From Papaver somniferum (lineage: Eukaryota; Streptophyta; Magnoliopsida; Ranunculales; Papaveraceae): a stretch of DNA of 64,000 bases. The stretch is from contig NC_039360.1 of NCBI RefSeq assembly GCF_003573695.1, positions 61,598,815 through 61,662,814 of the forward strand. The letters run 5' to 3'. The first letter of the stretch is position 1; every line of letters begins with the position of its first letter. This document shows positions 34,416 through 46,913 of the stretch, one piece after another. The notes under the pieces were generated by a model, which was not told where the DNA came from, ran no database searches, and saw only the letters and a program-made list of their open reading frames with translations. Both the position numbers and the translations under genes were made by a program.

Positions 34416-35382
34416 GTCTTTTCAAGGAATCAAAGAACATCTTATGAATACAACTATCTTACAAAAGGCAGAACCAGGAGAAGAATTATTGATTTACCTT
34501 GCGACAACATCGCATGCATTAAATGTTGTATTATTGCGAATAGACGCAGGAGTGGAGAAACCCATTTATTACATTAGCAAAACTTTTAATACCGCAGAGA
34601 AGAATTACTCAAAAATTGAAAAGTTGATCTTAGCATTAGTTTATGCATCATTTAAGATCCGCATATATTTTCAAGCACACAAGATAAGGGTATTAAGAAA
34701 AGTACCAATTGAATCAGTGATGAAGAATTATAAAAGATCAGGAAGGGTAGAGAGATGGAATGCACAAGTAGGCCATTTTGATATTAAATATGAAGTTTTA
34801 TCTTCACCAAAATCACAAGTTGTTGCGGATTTCTTGGCAGAATTTCCTATAGAAGAAGATGAAGCAGTAGAAGAAATGATGGATGTAGAAGACGAACATG
34901 GAGATCCAAAAGATTTATTAACAGAACCAAATAGATGGGAAATACTGGTAGATGGATCATCAAATGGAGAAGGAAATGGAGTTGGAATTGTATTAATTTC
35001 GCCAGAGGGAATAAATATGGCTTTTTCATTCAGGTTGGAATTTGAATCCACTAATAATGAAACAGAATATGAAGCTGTGATACATGCATTAAAATTTGCA
35101 ATAGAAATGAAACTAGAAAATGCCAGGATCACTAGTGATTCGCAGCTAGTTATTCGCCAAATAAAAGGAGAATATACTACAAATGAACCATCCCTGAAGA
35201 AATACAAGAAACTGGTTGAGGAATTGTCAGCGAAAATCCCAAAAATAAAATGGAGGCACATTTCAAGAAAGGATAATAGACTCGCAGACGCTTTTGCTTT
35301 CATCTCAAGTATGATGACAGATCCAACTGCGAGATGCATAAAAATACAAACACTTTTGTCACCATCAGTCAATAGAGAATAG
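34416..35382 (+). pseudogene. Tat2 RNase H region with archaeal-type RNase H
   Basis: A degenerate first RNase H (IYYISKTFNTAEKNYSKIEK) is followed by an archaeal-type RNase H with its acidic residues visible: ILVDGSSNGEGNGVGI, NNETEYEAVIHAL, ITSDSQLVIRQIKGEY and DNRLADAFA. The frame is open over ~320 codons to a TAG at 35380-35382. It is the best-preserved enzymatic segment of Tat2. Confidence 0.8.
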
Positions 35383-35450
35383 GAAGATATGGATGTGATG
35401 GTCATAGATAATGAAAAAGAAGAACAAATAAATAATGTCGCAGACTGGAG

Positions 35451-36683
35451 ATGGAGCTTCACGCATATTTGGCGAAAGTAGAAACACCAAGAAATAGATT
35501 GGAAACACACAAGTTAAAAATCCGAGCAACGAATTATGAATTAAGAGATGGGTTCTTATACCGAAAATCTTTTAGTGGACCATCACTCAGATGTTTGACA
35601 CGAGAGGAAGGAGAAAAGGTGTTGAAAATGTTACATAGTGGAGACGATGGAAATCATAGGGGAGGAAGATCTTTGTCACATAGAGCAAAAAGTTACTACT
35701 GGCCATACATGCATGAAGATGCAAAACAAATATCAAGACGTTGCGAAGATTGTCAGCGGCATGGAAAGAAGATACATGCACCAGGAGCACCATTGTCATC
35801 TTCAACCATTGTGTGGCCCTTTGGAAAATGGGGTTTAGATATTGTGGGGCCATTTTTACCAGGAACTGGACAAAGAAGATACTTAATAGTCGCAACAGAT
35901 TATTTCACAAAATGGACAGAAGTGAAGGCAGTACAACATATTCGCGACAAAGATATCTTTACATTCATATTCGAAAATATCATTTGCAGATTCGGAATTC
36001 CCGCATAGTTGGTATCTGATAATGGGAAACAGTTTGAGGGGCAGAACATAGAAATGTTACTCAATGCATTCAAGATAAAATGCGGAAAGTCTACTCCTTT
36101 ATATCCACAGGCTAATGGGCAAGTATAAGCAACAAATAAAACATTTGCAGATATATTAAAGAAGAAATTAGAAGGACATCACAGATCATGGTGTGAACAA
36201 GTACATATTGCAGTATGGGCTTATAATACAACTAGAAGAGAAGCTACTGGAATGTCACCTTTTTGTTTAACATATAGAGTTGAAGCGGTGTTACCAACAG
36301 AAGTTGTTATTCCGACAACAAAAAGAGAAGCTTGGGAGAAAAATCTTAGTGCGGGTTTAATTCTAAACAAACTTGATGAATTAGAAGGAAAAAGAGAAAA
36401 ATCTTTACAACATATGGAGAATTATCAGCGAAGATTGGCTCGAGAATATAATAAACGTGTCAAAATACGTGAATTTCAGCCAGGAGATTTAGTTATGCGA
36501 GAAACACCAATATATCAGCGAGAAAATGGTGGAAAATTAACGAAAAAATGGGATGGACCTTACATCATAAAGGAGATAGTTGGAACAGGAGCTTATAGAT
36601 TAATGGACCCAGAAGGAAGAGATGTTGGTCATAGATTAGATAGACCATGGAACAGATTGTACTTGAAAAGGTATTATCCGTAA
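35451..36683 (+). pseudogene. Tat2 integrase
   Basis: A single zinc-binding N-terminal segment (LHSGDDGNHRGGRSLSHRAK, then CEDC), unlike the doubled one in GypsyA. Catalytic core: WGLDIVGPF, then SDNGKQF, then YPQANGQV and an E position replaced by TAA at about 36126-36128. Another stop (TAG at 36006-36008) precedes the second D. The C-terminal domain is open (36252-36683) with FQPGDLVMRETPIYQ and KKWDGPYIIKEIVGTGAYRL, ending LKRYYP-stop. A frameshift near 35448 separates it from RNase H. Confidence 0.85.
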
Positions 36684-37931
36684 GAAGCTCTGAGAAGTTA
36701 TGAATTCTGAAAGAATAATTGCAGAATTATTTATGACAAAACAAGATCATGATGTGCGAAATTTTCGCAGAGAACAATGACATAAAAGAAAGGGGCGAAC
36801 CTTTATGGCGTACACCCTAGTTCGCGAATAAAATTTCGCAAGAGGCAAATGTAAGACCTAAAGTACGTCATATTAGGGGGTACCTGTTACATGGATCAGG
36901 GAAAGGCTACACCGCCACCGGAACCTGAGTCATGGAGATTTGGGTCAATAAAGCCCATCCGGGAGAGGCACCTTGGATTCTCAACTTAAGCATATGACTT
37001 AGGTTGGGCGACTAAGGTAATAAGGACTTTCCCAAGGAGTGCAGATCTGATCAAGGCGCTGAGGTACACGGTTGAGTCAAGAGTGGCGATGGTGTTTGAA
37101 GCGTCCTTGCCATTCTTGACAAGTCTTGGCTTATACTGCACTCGGCCCGAAGAAAACCCCACTTAGGGTGAAGTCTCGTAACCATAAGCCCTATAGGTAA
37201 AAGGGATAAGAGGCTGCGAAAACAACTGGTTGTTGTTAAGACTGGATGGGAGGAGCTAACCTTGTACGGTAGAAGTACGCCTCCTTGAAGGGGCAACCAG
37301 GGGGAAGATAAGGGCGGCACCCTCCATTAGGGAGCTGATAAGTGTCTTAAGACGCAAATGTCATGAGGCTTATTATTCGCAAGGATAATTAAGGCTTGTC
37401 ATATTTATGCAACATTCCTGAAGAGGCAATAATACAAAAGAAAAAGATAAGATGAGATCAATGGGTTTTCGCATGAAAGTGCGAAGACGTCCTGCGATTT
37501 CATCGCAAGATGACAATGTCATGGGGCTTTATTTTCGCAAGAATATTTAGGCCTGTCATATTGTCGCAACATTCCTGAAGAGGCCATAATACAAAAAAAA
37601 ATTAAGACAAGATCAATGGGTTTTTGTATGAAAGTGCAAGGACGTCCTGCAATTTTGTTGCAATGACAAGAGATGGCATAATAAGACCTTTAATTAGGAA
37701 GGCAAAATAAGACCATATAATAAAACAAACTAATTATAAAAATTTATAACAGATTATTTTTCGCAAGAAAGATTATGAGATTCAAGTATGGGAATCGATA
37801 TAAAAGAAACATTATCTTTCTTATCAACAAAATATTAAAATAAATAGTTGACTCCAAAGTCGATTGAAAAATGTAGCTCTCAAAAGTAATAAAAATAAGA
37901 CAACTCAAGAAAACAAAGCTAGAAAAGAAGA
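36684..37931 (+). repeat. Tat2 spacer between integrase and antisense gene
   Basis: No gene. 36780-37330 matches the Tat1 spacer; 37340-37690 holds ~155-bp tandem units (CTTATTTTCGCAAGAATA / GCATGAAAGTGCGAAGACGTCCTGCGA-type). An isolated antisense frame at 37051-37320 has no motif. Confidence 0.65.
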
Positions 37932-40299
37932 TCAAGCTTCAATATCAATATCAGTAGCAGGAGATGACAGAAGTTCTTCGCCAACATTCTCGCAAGCTTC
38001 TCCTTCATTTCGGCTTTGATCTTCGTCATGACTAGCATTTTGATTATCGCCAACAATTACTTGATTAGCATCTTGAATATTGCCAGCAACTACTTCTTCG
38101 GGAGAAATTTCTTTCTCATTCTGATTAACACCAGTAGATGCTTCTTTAGAAGGAACTTCTTCTTCATCTTCCAGGTAATTATCCTCTGCACCGCTTTCAT
38201 AATCATAATCACTATCAGCAGGACGAGGAACTTCATCATCATCTACTTCTAAAGGATCAATTGATGTAGAAGGAAGAGAGTTGGACAATAAAATGTTATT
38301 TACAAGGACTTCAGCCCGGAGATGAACTTGGCGAAGAAGTGCTCTTTGATGATTCCTATCTTGAATATCCTTAAAATAAGCAAGATAATCAAGTCTTCTT
38401 TCTGCCCGGTCGCGAGAACCAGTAAGAGTAGAGACAAGTAATGCATTCTCTTTGCGAATTTTAGCATATTTAGCCTCCAAATCAGAAATAGAAGAATGGA
38501 GATTCTTCTCAGACTCCGCGAAAAATAGAATACGAAATTTTGTTAAGATAAGGATTTCAGAGAGATATGACAAAGGAAAGATAATTAAGGCAGTCAAACT
38601 ATTATGACTGCCTTCCTTTTGCGAAATAAGATGTTGAACCAAGGATAGACAACTATTCTCCCAATGATCCATTGGGTCATCAAATTTATCTCCAACTAGA
38701 CCTTTAAGTCGAGACTGGAGATTTTTCTCTTTAGAAACAAGGAAGGTATTTTTCTTCGCAAGAGAAGAATAAGATTCTTCTAATTTGGAATATTGATCTT
38801 TAAGCTGATTTGCTTTCACACTTAAAGCTATTCTACCTTGAATGAGTGAATCTCTTTCAGTGATAGATGATTCTGTTACTTCTTTAAGTTCATTTCTTAA
38901 AGAACGAAGAGATTTTTCTTGGTCAGCACATACTTTTTGGAGAATATTAAGTTGTTGCGAAGATATCGCCATCTTGTTTAAATAAACTCGCTTCTCTTGA
39001 GACAAGGTTTTATTCTCATCTGATAAAGTTTTCATCCCTAAATTAGTTTTGGTTAAAGAATAAGAAAGACGAGATACTTCATTACTTAATAGATCTTGTT
39101 TTTCAACTAATTGGGTATTTTAATTGGTAAGGTTATTTATTTGATCAAGATAATATGAATAGAGATTATCTAATTGGTTATATTGATCCATTAAGACTTC
39201 TTTATCAACACGGGCTTCTTCAACAGCAGATTCAAATTGATATCTCTCCATTACTCGTTTCTGATTTAATGCTTAACATGCGAAAGAGGGATTTAAAGGA
39301 TAATTAAGCAGGGGAAGGATAAAACCATCGAAAAGGCAAATTAAAGACATAGATGAGGAAATCATACCTGTTAACTCATCATTATTCTTGCGAAGATTAT
39401 CACGATCCAGCATAACATTCTGAAGTTTCTGATTTTCAAGACGAAGAGCATTGCATTCTTTTTCTAAAGTTGTCTGCGAAGCAGCTTTATCAGAACCCAA
39501 ATGCTTGCTCAGAATTTCGCAAACATTAGACTTGATGGGATCAGTGGAAGACTTCTTGCCATCATCTAGAATCTCAGATAAAACCTTGAAAGCAATGTTT
39601 ATCCCTTCCACGGTCTATTTTGACAAAGGAGGAGACTTAGGAAGATAACTGGTAGAGATAGAAGGTTGTGAAACATTCTCAATGGGAAGAGAAGAGGCTT
39701 CATTCGCAGAAGGAACCACAAGGGGAGTTTCAGTCATAGGAAGATCAACTGGAGAAATGAAATCAGAGGAAACATTATCGCGAGTTGGTGATAAAGGTTT
39801 ATCTTGCGAATATATCGCAGGAGATTTGGAAGAAATGAAGTCAGAGGCAGCGTCTTCATGAATTGGGGATAAAGGTTTATTTTGCGAAGATGTCGCAAGA
39901 GATTTGGAAGAAATGAGTAGATGGAAGGGAAAAATAGTTGGAACAGCCTTGAGGTGGCGAGATTTCTTGTGAGGTCTATGAAGATCTTTATCACCCTGCG
40001 AATTACAATCTAGATAAGAAACAGAGGCAACAATATTGTTATTAGAAAAAGATAGTGTTTCTTACTACCTTCTCATTCGCAGACTTCCTTTTATGAACGA
40101 CAACTTTATGTTGTGATTTGGGATTGTTAGGATTCTGAACTGAAAATTTAGTGTTGGAGCCGTTTTTGCTGAAATAACAAGAGTATGGGAATCACATAAA
40201 CAACATCACATAAGGCAATAAACAAGATCAATTTCAAATATATCAATTTCAGCAAAATTTATAAGGAAGAAAAAAGAAGAGTAACCTTGATGAATCCAT
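37932..40299 (-). pseudogene. Antisense multi-exon gene of Tat2, lacking the N-terminal transposon-type domain
   Basis: Starts at ATG 40297-40299 with a tiny exon (MDSS...) spliced by GT (40285-40284) to CAG|C at 40168. The next exon (KNGSNTKFSVQNPNNPKSQ) ends GAGAAG|GTAGTAAG near 40065. The following exon contains a doubled ~27-residue block (KSLATSSQNKPLSP / KSPAIYSQDKPLSP) and leads to VEGINIAFKVLSEILDDG. Long coiled coils follow, and a highly acidic tail (DPLEVDDDEVPRPADSDYDYE) ends at 37932. A further intron between EG and (A)ESEKN has the same placement as in Tat1. Stops: TAG near 39614, TAA near 39120. Leader and TATA match Tat1, but the ~230-residue N-terminal domain is absent. Confidence 0.65.
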
Positions 40300-40480
40300 G
40301 AAAGATGATAGCAGGGAAATTATCTTGAAGAAGATCACGAACTATGAAGATCTAATTTGAAGATGAAGAAGAATTTAAAAATATTAAAGAAGAAAGAAGA
40401 AAAGTTGGAACAATGGAATTTGTAGAAGAACGATGAAGTTGCAGAGAGAATAAAAAGAAAGAAGAAGAGGATGAAAAGAA

Positions 40481-40488
40481 ATATATAT
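40481..40488 (-). promoter_or_regulatory. TATA box of the Tat2 antisense gene
   Basis: Minus strand CCCTCTATATATATTTC, ~185 bp upstream of the ATG; the pyrimidine-rich leader that follows matches that of Tat1. Confidence 0.55.
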
Positions 40489-40592
40489 AGAGGGAATTTT
40501 TCCTTGAGAAAAAATCAAAAGAGCGATCGGGTTGCAAAAATAAAGGATTTCTAACCATTATCAATTGGATTAAAAAAGGTAGGATCCGTTGA

Positions 40593-40929
<337 letters not shown>

Positions 40930-41091
40930 ATAAACATGGTTAATACGGAAAGATTTAAGCGGTTAAAAAGTAACGGTTACAAAAGACATGTCGAGAAATA
41001 AATGGAAGAAAGAATACGTGTGATAAATGCAGAATATGAGAAACTAAGCGGTTGCGCCATTTCTCACATCATTCTCTACTTTGTAGAGAAG

Positions 41092-41109
41092 ATATGAGAA
41101 GAGGCAAGA
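41092..41109 (+). promoter_or_regulatory. Tat2 polypurine tract
   Basis: ATATGAGAAGAGGCAAGA immediately before the 3' LTR; the same purine tract borders the Tat1 3' LTR. Confidence 0.7.
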
Positions 41110-41567
41110 TGTAGGATCAGAATCTCGCAACAGTTATGTCTCAGCGAAGTTAACAATGGTATTGCACAAAAGCGTCGCAGAACAATTTCAGAAACGACAT
41201 CAGCAAGGATCATGAGAAAGATGTGATAATCTCGCGAAGATTAGAAATCTTGCGAAGTCAACATTTGTAAGGTTGCGAGAATGTCGCAAACCATATCCGA
41301 AAATAAAGGACAGATTAGCTGTCATACACTAGGTATTTCCCTTATAAATAGTCATTCGAGTTGTAAAGGAGAGAGAGATCTTTTTTGAGTGAGAGACAAG
41401 TAAATAGGAGAGAGAAAGTTGAGAGCAGAGATCATTCTTGATTTCTTCATTTTCCTTGTAAGAATATTCAGAAATTAATCAATAAAATTAAGAGTGTAAA
41501 CCTAAAAATGAGCTGATCAATGATAAAATCATACGAGGGGTGTATTGTAGGATTTCCTGCAACTACA
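41110..41567 (+). repeat. Tat2 3' LTR
   Basis: 458 bp, starts TGTAGGATCAG. About five substitutions relative to the 5' LTR (for example near positions 6 and 155 of the LTR). Confidence 0.9.
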
Positions 41568-42308
41568 ACAAACTCCAGCAGAAATTCTCGGGTTCGAGAA
41601 CTACGCCGGTTCGCGGACTTGGCTCACGCAAGTAGTTTGTGAACTCCAGCAGAAATTCTCGGGTTTGAGAACTTCGGAAGTTCGCGGACTAAGTTCACGG
41701 CCTTGGCACTTGCCATACTTCCGGTTCTCTTGATCAACAAAGTTCGAAAACTTCGGTTCAAGGAATCCATTGGTTATGTAATCTAAACTCTCATTCCAAT
41801 CATTGAAACATTCTTAGAGGACGTTATATAGTTGTTACACTATTTCTCGTCAAAGCAATTTTCAAAGTGATTGAAACATTCATGACTTTCGTCACTAGGT
41901 AAAGATAAACTTGGTCGAAGCGAAAAGATTACCAACACATATTTCGAGATATAGATAGTCGAGGTATACTCGGCTCGAAATACCAAATGTGTATGATCTA
42001 GTCTATATATATATAGCATACGAATTTTGTCTCAAAGAGTAGGAGATAGAATAGATATACTTTTGAGTGACAGATAAGTTCAAGTCTCCACATACCTTTT
42101 TGTCTAGAAGTTCCACCGGTTCCTTGAGTAGATCTTCTACTTGTATGATGAATCGCCATGAAGTCCTGATCTCAACTACACTTACTATCCTAGTCCGAGA
42201 CTTAGCTATAAGAGACTAGAAATCAAGACTTATAGTTTTGATCACTAACATTGACAAACATGCATGAGATAGCAACGCATGCGAGTTTGACCGAGAAGTG
42301 CTCTAACA

Positions 42309-43085
42309 ATCTCCCCCTTTGTCAATTTTAGTGACAAAACTATCAATACTTATGGAATATAAAAAAGATAATGAAACTTTAGTAGCTCCTATTCCACATG
42401 TTTAATCTTCAACATTCCTCGAAATCTTCGTCACTTCCAAGTACTCCAATGATCCCAAAGGTTGTAAGTTTAGCATCACTGTTGTTGAAGATCCGTAGCT
42501 ATAACAATGAGAAAGCATCGGTCTCGATCATTGTTATACAATATCAAAGTCCAATTGTATCACAACTTCAACAATAATACTATGGTGATATGTATCACTC
42601 CCCCTTAGTCAATACTCCATCTCACAACTACATATTAATTCTCCCCCTTTTATCAATAAAATTGGCAAAGGTACAAGAACGGGATCATAATGAAATTTCT
42701 GTAAGAGACATTTTTCATGACTGAGAGAAAGAAACACACATCATCTTATTTAGATGCAATCATATAGCCGAAGCTAACAACATTCGTCAAGGAGTTTAAA
42801 GATACAAGATAACCCCTCTAAAATTCCACAGCCGCGCACCCCTCAAGATATGACCATTAAGCACAAGTTCAAAAGAACTCTCCCCCATTTGATGTCATTC
42901 CCAAGGGAACAACAACGAGCGACCTTAATTTCAAGAGAAACGAAGGATTTTGACACACACAAAAGATGGCACTAACTAGACAGAAAACAACCCTACATGA
43001 ACTGAACTGAAGTAACCTACTGGAGTTTCAAACTCAATTGCCCAAAAGATAGAGATAAGCACAGGGGAAAGAGTTATAGAAACGC
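42309..43085 (-). promoter_or_regulatory. 3' non-coding region of the reverse copia element with GGGGGAG boxes
   Basis: Reverse complement matches 16550-17249. Polypurine tract at 42309-42322, further boxes near 42596-42606, 42638-42650 and 42883-42892. No hairpin array like that at 15951-16490 is present here: RNase H is directly upstream. Confidence 0.7.
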
Positions 43086-45198
43086 TTAATGAACCAAAAC
43101 AACACCAATAGACTGCCGCAAGTGTTGGAATGTAGCAGTGTCTAATGGTTTGGTAAGAATATCAGCCAATTGTTGTTCGGAAGGCACAAATTCCATACTT
43201 ATGTTACCGTTTTCATAAAGATCACGAATAAAATGGTACCTTATGTCAATGTGCTTTGTTATTGAGTGCTCAACGGGATTCTCAGTGATTCGAATCGCAC
43301 TAGAATTATCACAGAATATCTTCATTATTCCAGTATCAACTCCATAATCAGCTAGCATTTGTTTTATCCATAGGAGTTGAGTACATCGTGAACCAGCAGC
43401 AATATATTCTGCTTCACATGTAGACAGGGATTGAGAATTTTGTTTTTTGCTATGCCAAGCATTAAGATTTAGTCCTACGTAGTAAAACCCCTGATGTACT
43501 TTTTCTATCCTCGACACATCATGCCCAATCAGCATCTGAATATGCAGATAAATCAGTGTTAGTATCAAAAGTGTAAGATAAACCATACCCGACAGTGTGA
43601 TTAATATATTGAATGATCCTTTTTGCAGCTGCAAGATGAGATTCCTTTGGATTTTCCTGAAACCTGGCAAAACAACCAATACTAAAAGAAATATCAGGTC
43701 TAGTAGCTGTAAGATACAAAAGGCTACCAATAATAGATCGATACAACTTTTGATCCACTTTTGCTCCTTTCTCATCTCTATGTAGTTTACCAGTGGTGGG
43801 AATAGGTGTTAATTTTAGAGAACACTTATCCAGGCCGAATCTTGTCATAAGATCACGAGCATACTTCTCTTGGGATAAGTAAATTCCATCCTTATGTTGT
43901 TGAATTTGTAATCCTACGAAGAATTTTAGTTCACCAACATTGCTCATTTCAAATTTCTTAGCAAGAGAGACTTGGAAGTCCTTTGCAAAAATTTCAGAAG
44001 TCGATCCATAGATGATATCATCTACATAGATTTGAGAAATAACAACATCTTTCCCACTCCATTTGGTAAACAGCGTTTTGTCAGCTCCGCCTCTTGAAAA
44101 ACCTTTTCTAATGAGAGAAGTAGTAATTTTTTCAAACCAGGCTCTAGGTGTTTGTTTCAACCCATACAGTGCCTTTTTGAGGTTTAACACATGATCTGGG
44201 AAATCAGGGTTTTCAAACCCCTTTGGTTGAGCAACATAGACTTCTTCCTTTAAGATTCCGTTAAGGAACGCGGATTTTATATCCATTTGAAACAGCTTAA
44301 CCTTAAGAAAACAAGCATGAGCTAACAAGAGACGAATGGAATCAAGGCGTGCCACAGGAGAAAAGGTTTCGTCAAAGTCAATCCCTTCAATCTGTGAATA
44401 TCCTTGAGCGACAAGTCTAGCTTTGTTTCTGAAAATCGTGCCAAATTCGTCAGACTTATTCTTGAATATCCATTTGGTACCAACAATATTGATATTGGAG
44501 GGACAAGGTACAAGTTCCCACACATCGTGCCTTTGAAATTGATTTAACTCTTCATGTATAGCATTCACCCAAAAGGGATCGTTCAGAGCTTCATCAATAT
44601 TTCTTGGTTCTACTTGCGAAAGATAACAACCAAAATCAAAAATATTTTGAAGTTGTCCTCTAGTTTTAGCTGTAGAATCTTTTCCTCCAATAATACTGTT
44701 TGGATCATGATTCCTTTGAACCCAGAGATGTCGTAGAGGGACACGTTCTTGTTCATCAGGGATACCTTGATCAGTGCTCTTCTCCCCGTCACTAGAAATG
44801 TCAGGATCAGTAACAGTTGGGATAACTTCAACTGATTCTGGAATTTCTTTGACTTTCTCAATTGTCTCGGTTGGAGGCAATTTAGCAGGAGCATTATCCT
44901 GACGAAAGTTACTAATGTCGTCGATGATAACATTAGCAGATTCTATCATGACTTGAGTTCTGAGATTAAATACTCGAAACCCACGACTATCAGAAGCATA
45001 GACAAGAAAGATACCTTCATCACTTTTGGTGTCGAATTTCCCTTTCTGTTCTCGATCTTTCAGAATATAACACTTACTTCCAAACACCCTGAGATAGTGT
45101 AGGTTGGGTTTCCTTCCATACCACAACTCATAATGAGTATTAAGGATTCTAGACCGTAAATACACACGGTTGATCAAATAGCATGCTGTGAAAACTAA
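43086..45198 (-). pseudogene. Copia integrase end, reverse transcriptase and RNase H
   Basis: Reads right to left. An integrase C-terminal part (TACYLINRVYLRSRILN; YELWYGRKPNLHYLRVFGSK) leads into an acidic linker. The RT follows, with GTKWIFKNKSDEFGTI, VARLDSIRLLLAHACF, DIKSAFLNGILKEEVYV and the catalytic QIYVDDIIYGS. The RNase H has AYSDADWA, STCEAEYIAA, FCDNSSAIRITENPVEH and ADILTKPL. TGA at 43519-43521 (after ADWA, where G is expected) and a frameshift near 43495 break the RNase H. Motifs are those of the Sirevirus/Maximus branch of copia. Confidence 0.85.
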
Positions 45199-45430
45199 GG
45201 CTGCACAAGACCCGGTCTGGAACCGGTGAACCGGCCTGGAACGGGAAAAACCGGACCAGAACCGTACCGGAACCGGTATAGACGGTATAGGTACATGTAA
45301 CCAAACTGAGAACCGGTGTAGTACCGGTACATGTAATGGGTTCTTACACATTCCTGGCATGTACCGGTCTGAAAAACCCGATTGATATTAGTCGTTGATC
45401 TTTTGATAAGAAATTAGTGGTAGCCGTCGA
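45199..45430. repeat. ACCGG-rich segment adjoining the truncated copia element
   Basis: Starts TAAGGCTGCACAAGACCCGG and contains many ACCGG/CCGGT units (45215-45370). The start resembles one terminus of hAT-type non-autonomous transposons, but no matching inverted end or 8-bp duplication was found in the window. No gene. Confidence 0.45.
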
Positions 45431-45479
45431 TCATAGGTCTAGATATCTATCTTTTTATCGACCAGCTCTTATATTTTTA

Positions 45480-46370
45480 ACCTTACACCGCATTTTAATC
45501 TTATTACTTCGTATAAGGATGCAAAGGGGAGGAGTCGAATTATCAAACACCTATGGATGATTAAAAATTTAGTTGTTCGAGCTGAGTTGTGGCTTACTCA
45601 TAGCAAAGTTGTGTATGATAATAAGTTAGCAAACTTGGATTTTTTAAGAAGAGGATTTTCCATCTATTTCATGAGCATTCAGTTCGGGTTAAAAGTTATA
45701 TGCATAATACCGTGACTGACTTGAGGATTCTTATTTTCTTTAGAATGCGCCACAAAATGGTGAAGTCTATTCAGCCAATTGAGTGTCACTGGCAGCCTCC
45801 TCTAAGGAACGTTTTGCTTCTTTGCTGTGATGGAGATGCTAGAGATAATCCGAGGCGTGCAGGTGTTGGTTTTCTTGCTAGATATGTTGATTGTAATGTG
45901 GTTGGAGCTATGAGTATTGGCCTGAGAATAACAAACAATTTTATGGATGGACTTTTTGGTATCATTTTGGGTTTGAAGTGGGTTGTTCGCTGGGGAATGA
46001 GACATATTATGGTTTTTTCTAATTAAATCAGTGATGTTGCGTCTTATACTAATTCTTCTATCCCTTGGTTAATTAAGAAACGCTGGGCTCGTGTTCAAAG
46101 TTTTTATGATTCGATTACTTTTGAATATACTTATAGAGAGGCGAACTTTGCTGCAAATACTATGGATAAAAGAGGTTGTTTACTAAGAAATGGAGAAGGG
46201 TTGATCTACAATGAAAGACCTATTTGGCTTTCAAGTATTGAATATCCAAATGTGTCTTATTTTAGATTCAAGTAATTTATGAGTTTTTTGTGGTCTGTTG
46301 ACCTCTTTTTCTTGTAATATCTTTGTACATATTGCTATACTAATACAATTTGGGTTTACCAAAAAAATAA
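45480..46370 (+). pseudogene. 3' end of an L1-type LINE (finger region, RNase H domain, A-rich tail)
   Basis: Broken frames encode IIKHLWMIKNLVVRAELWLTH and then the RNase H domain common at the end of plant LINE ORF2: RNVLLLCCDGDARDNPRRAG, FLARYVDCNVVGAMSIGL, then a TAA where S-D-S is usual (46024-46026), and later FEYTYREANFAANTMDKRG. The end is YYTNTIW-like 3' UTR with A-rich CCAAAAAAATAAATC. The 5' boundary is not defined. Confidence 0.65.
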
Positions 46371-46913
46371 ATCATTGTAGGATCTATGAATAAAACTGAA
46401 GCCGATAAAATTTTTACAACATGTTATTTGTTTTCCTGTTTCACCTAAAATTTCCTTATTTTTCCAAGCAATGAAGGCAGTTTGTCCATTTAAAACATCA
46501 ATAAGTGTCTTACAGTCGCCCTCAATACTGAAATTTTGCATTCTATCCTACTTTGGACCGAGTTGTTGCTTGTGGAAGTCATGGTGCTTCTGCTTCTTCC
46601 GGAATGCTTGTTGAGGTTGGTCCTACTCTTGCCCTTCCGGATGTACCAGCATGATTTCTGAGGAATTGTGCAAAGCCGGATTAATCATCTTTAGAGACCA
46701 AGCAACATTAGTATTAATATTTTGATTTCCTAGATCAGGCTCTGTCCAAGGACATTGTTTTCCTGTTCTACTATGTTTGACAAAGTTATTTATTATACAC
46801 CAAAATTTTAAATGTCTTTGGATTTTCAAGACTTTTTGAAGAGGTGTGTTTTGTTTTCCTTGAAAGACCCTAACACACTTTTCTTACCATATGAACCGCA
46901 TTTTCATTATAAC

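Noticed and set aside
34728..35510. 260-codon minus-strand frame
   Set aside because: It is the shadow of the well-supported Tat2 RNase H region on the plus strand.
45207..45360. The first ~50 codons of the long minus-strand frame ending at 43519 as part of copia pol
   Set aside because: The copia homology stops at about 45198; the upstream codons come from the ACCGG-rich segment and only happen to stay open.
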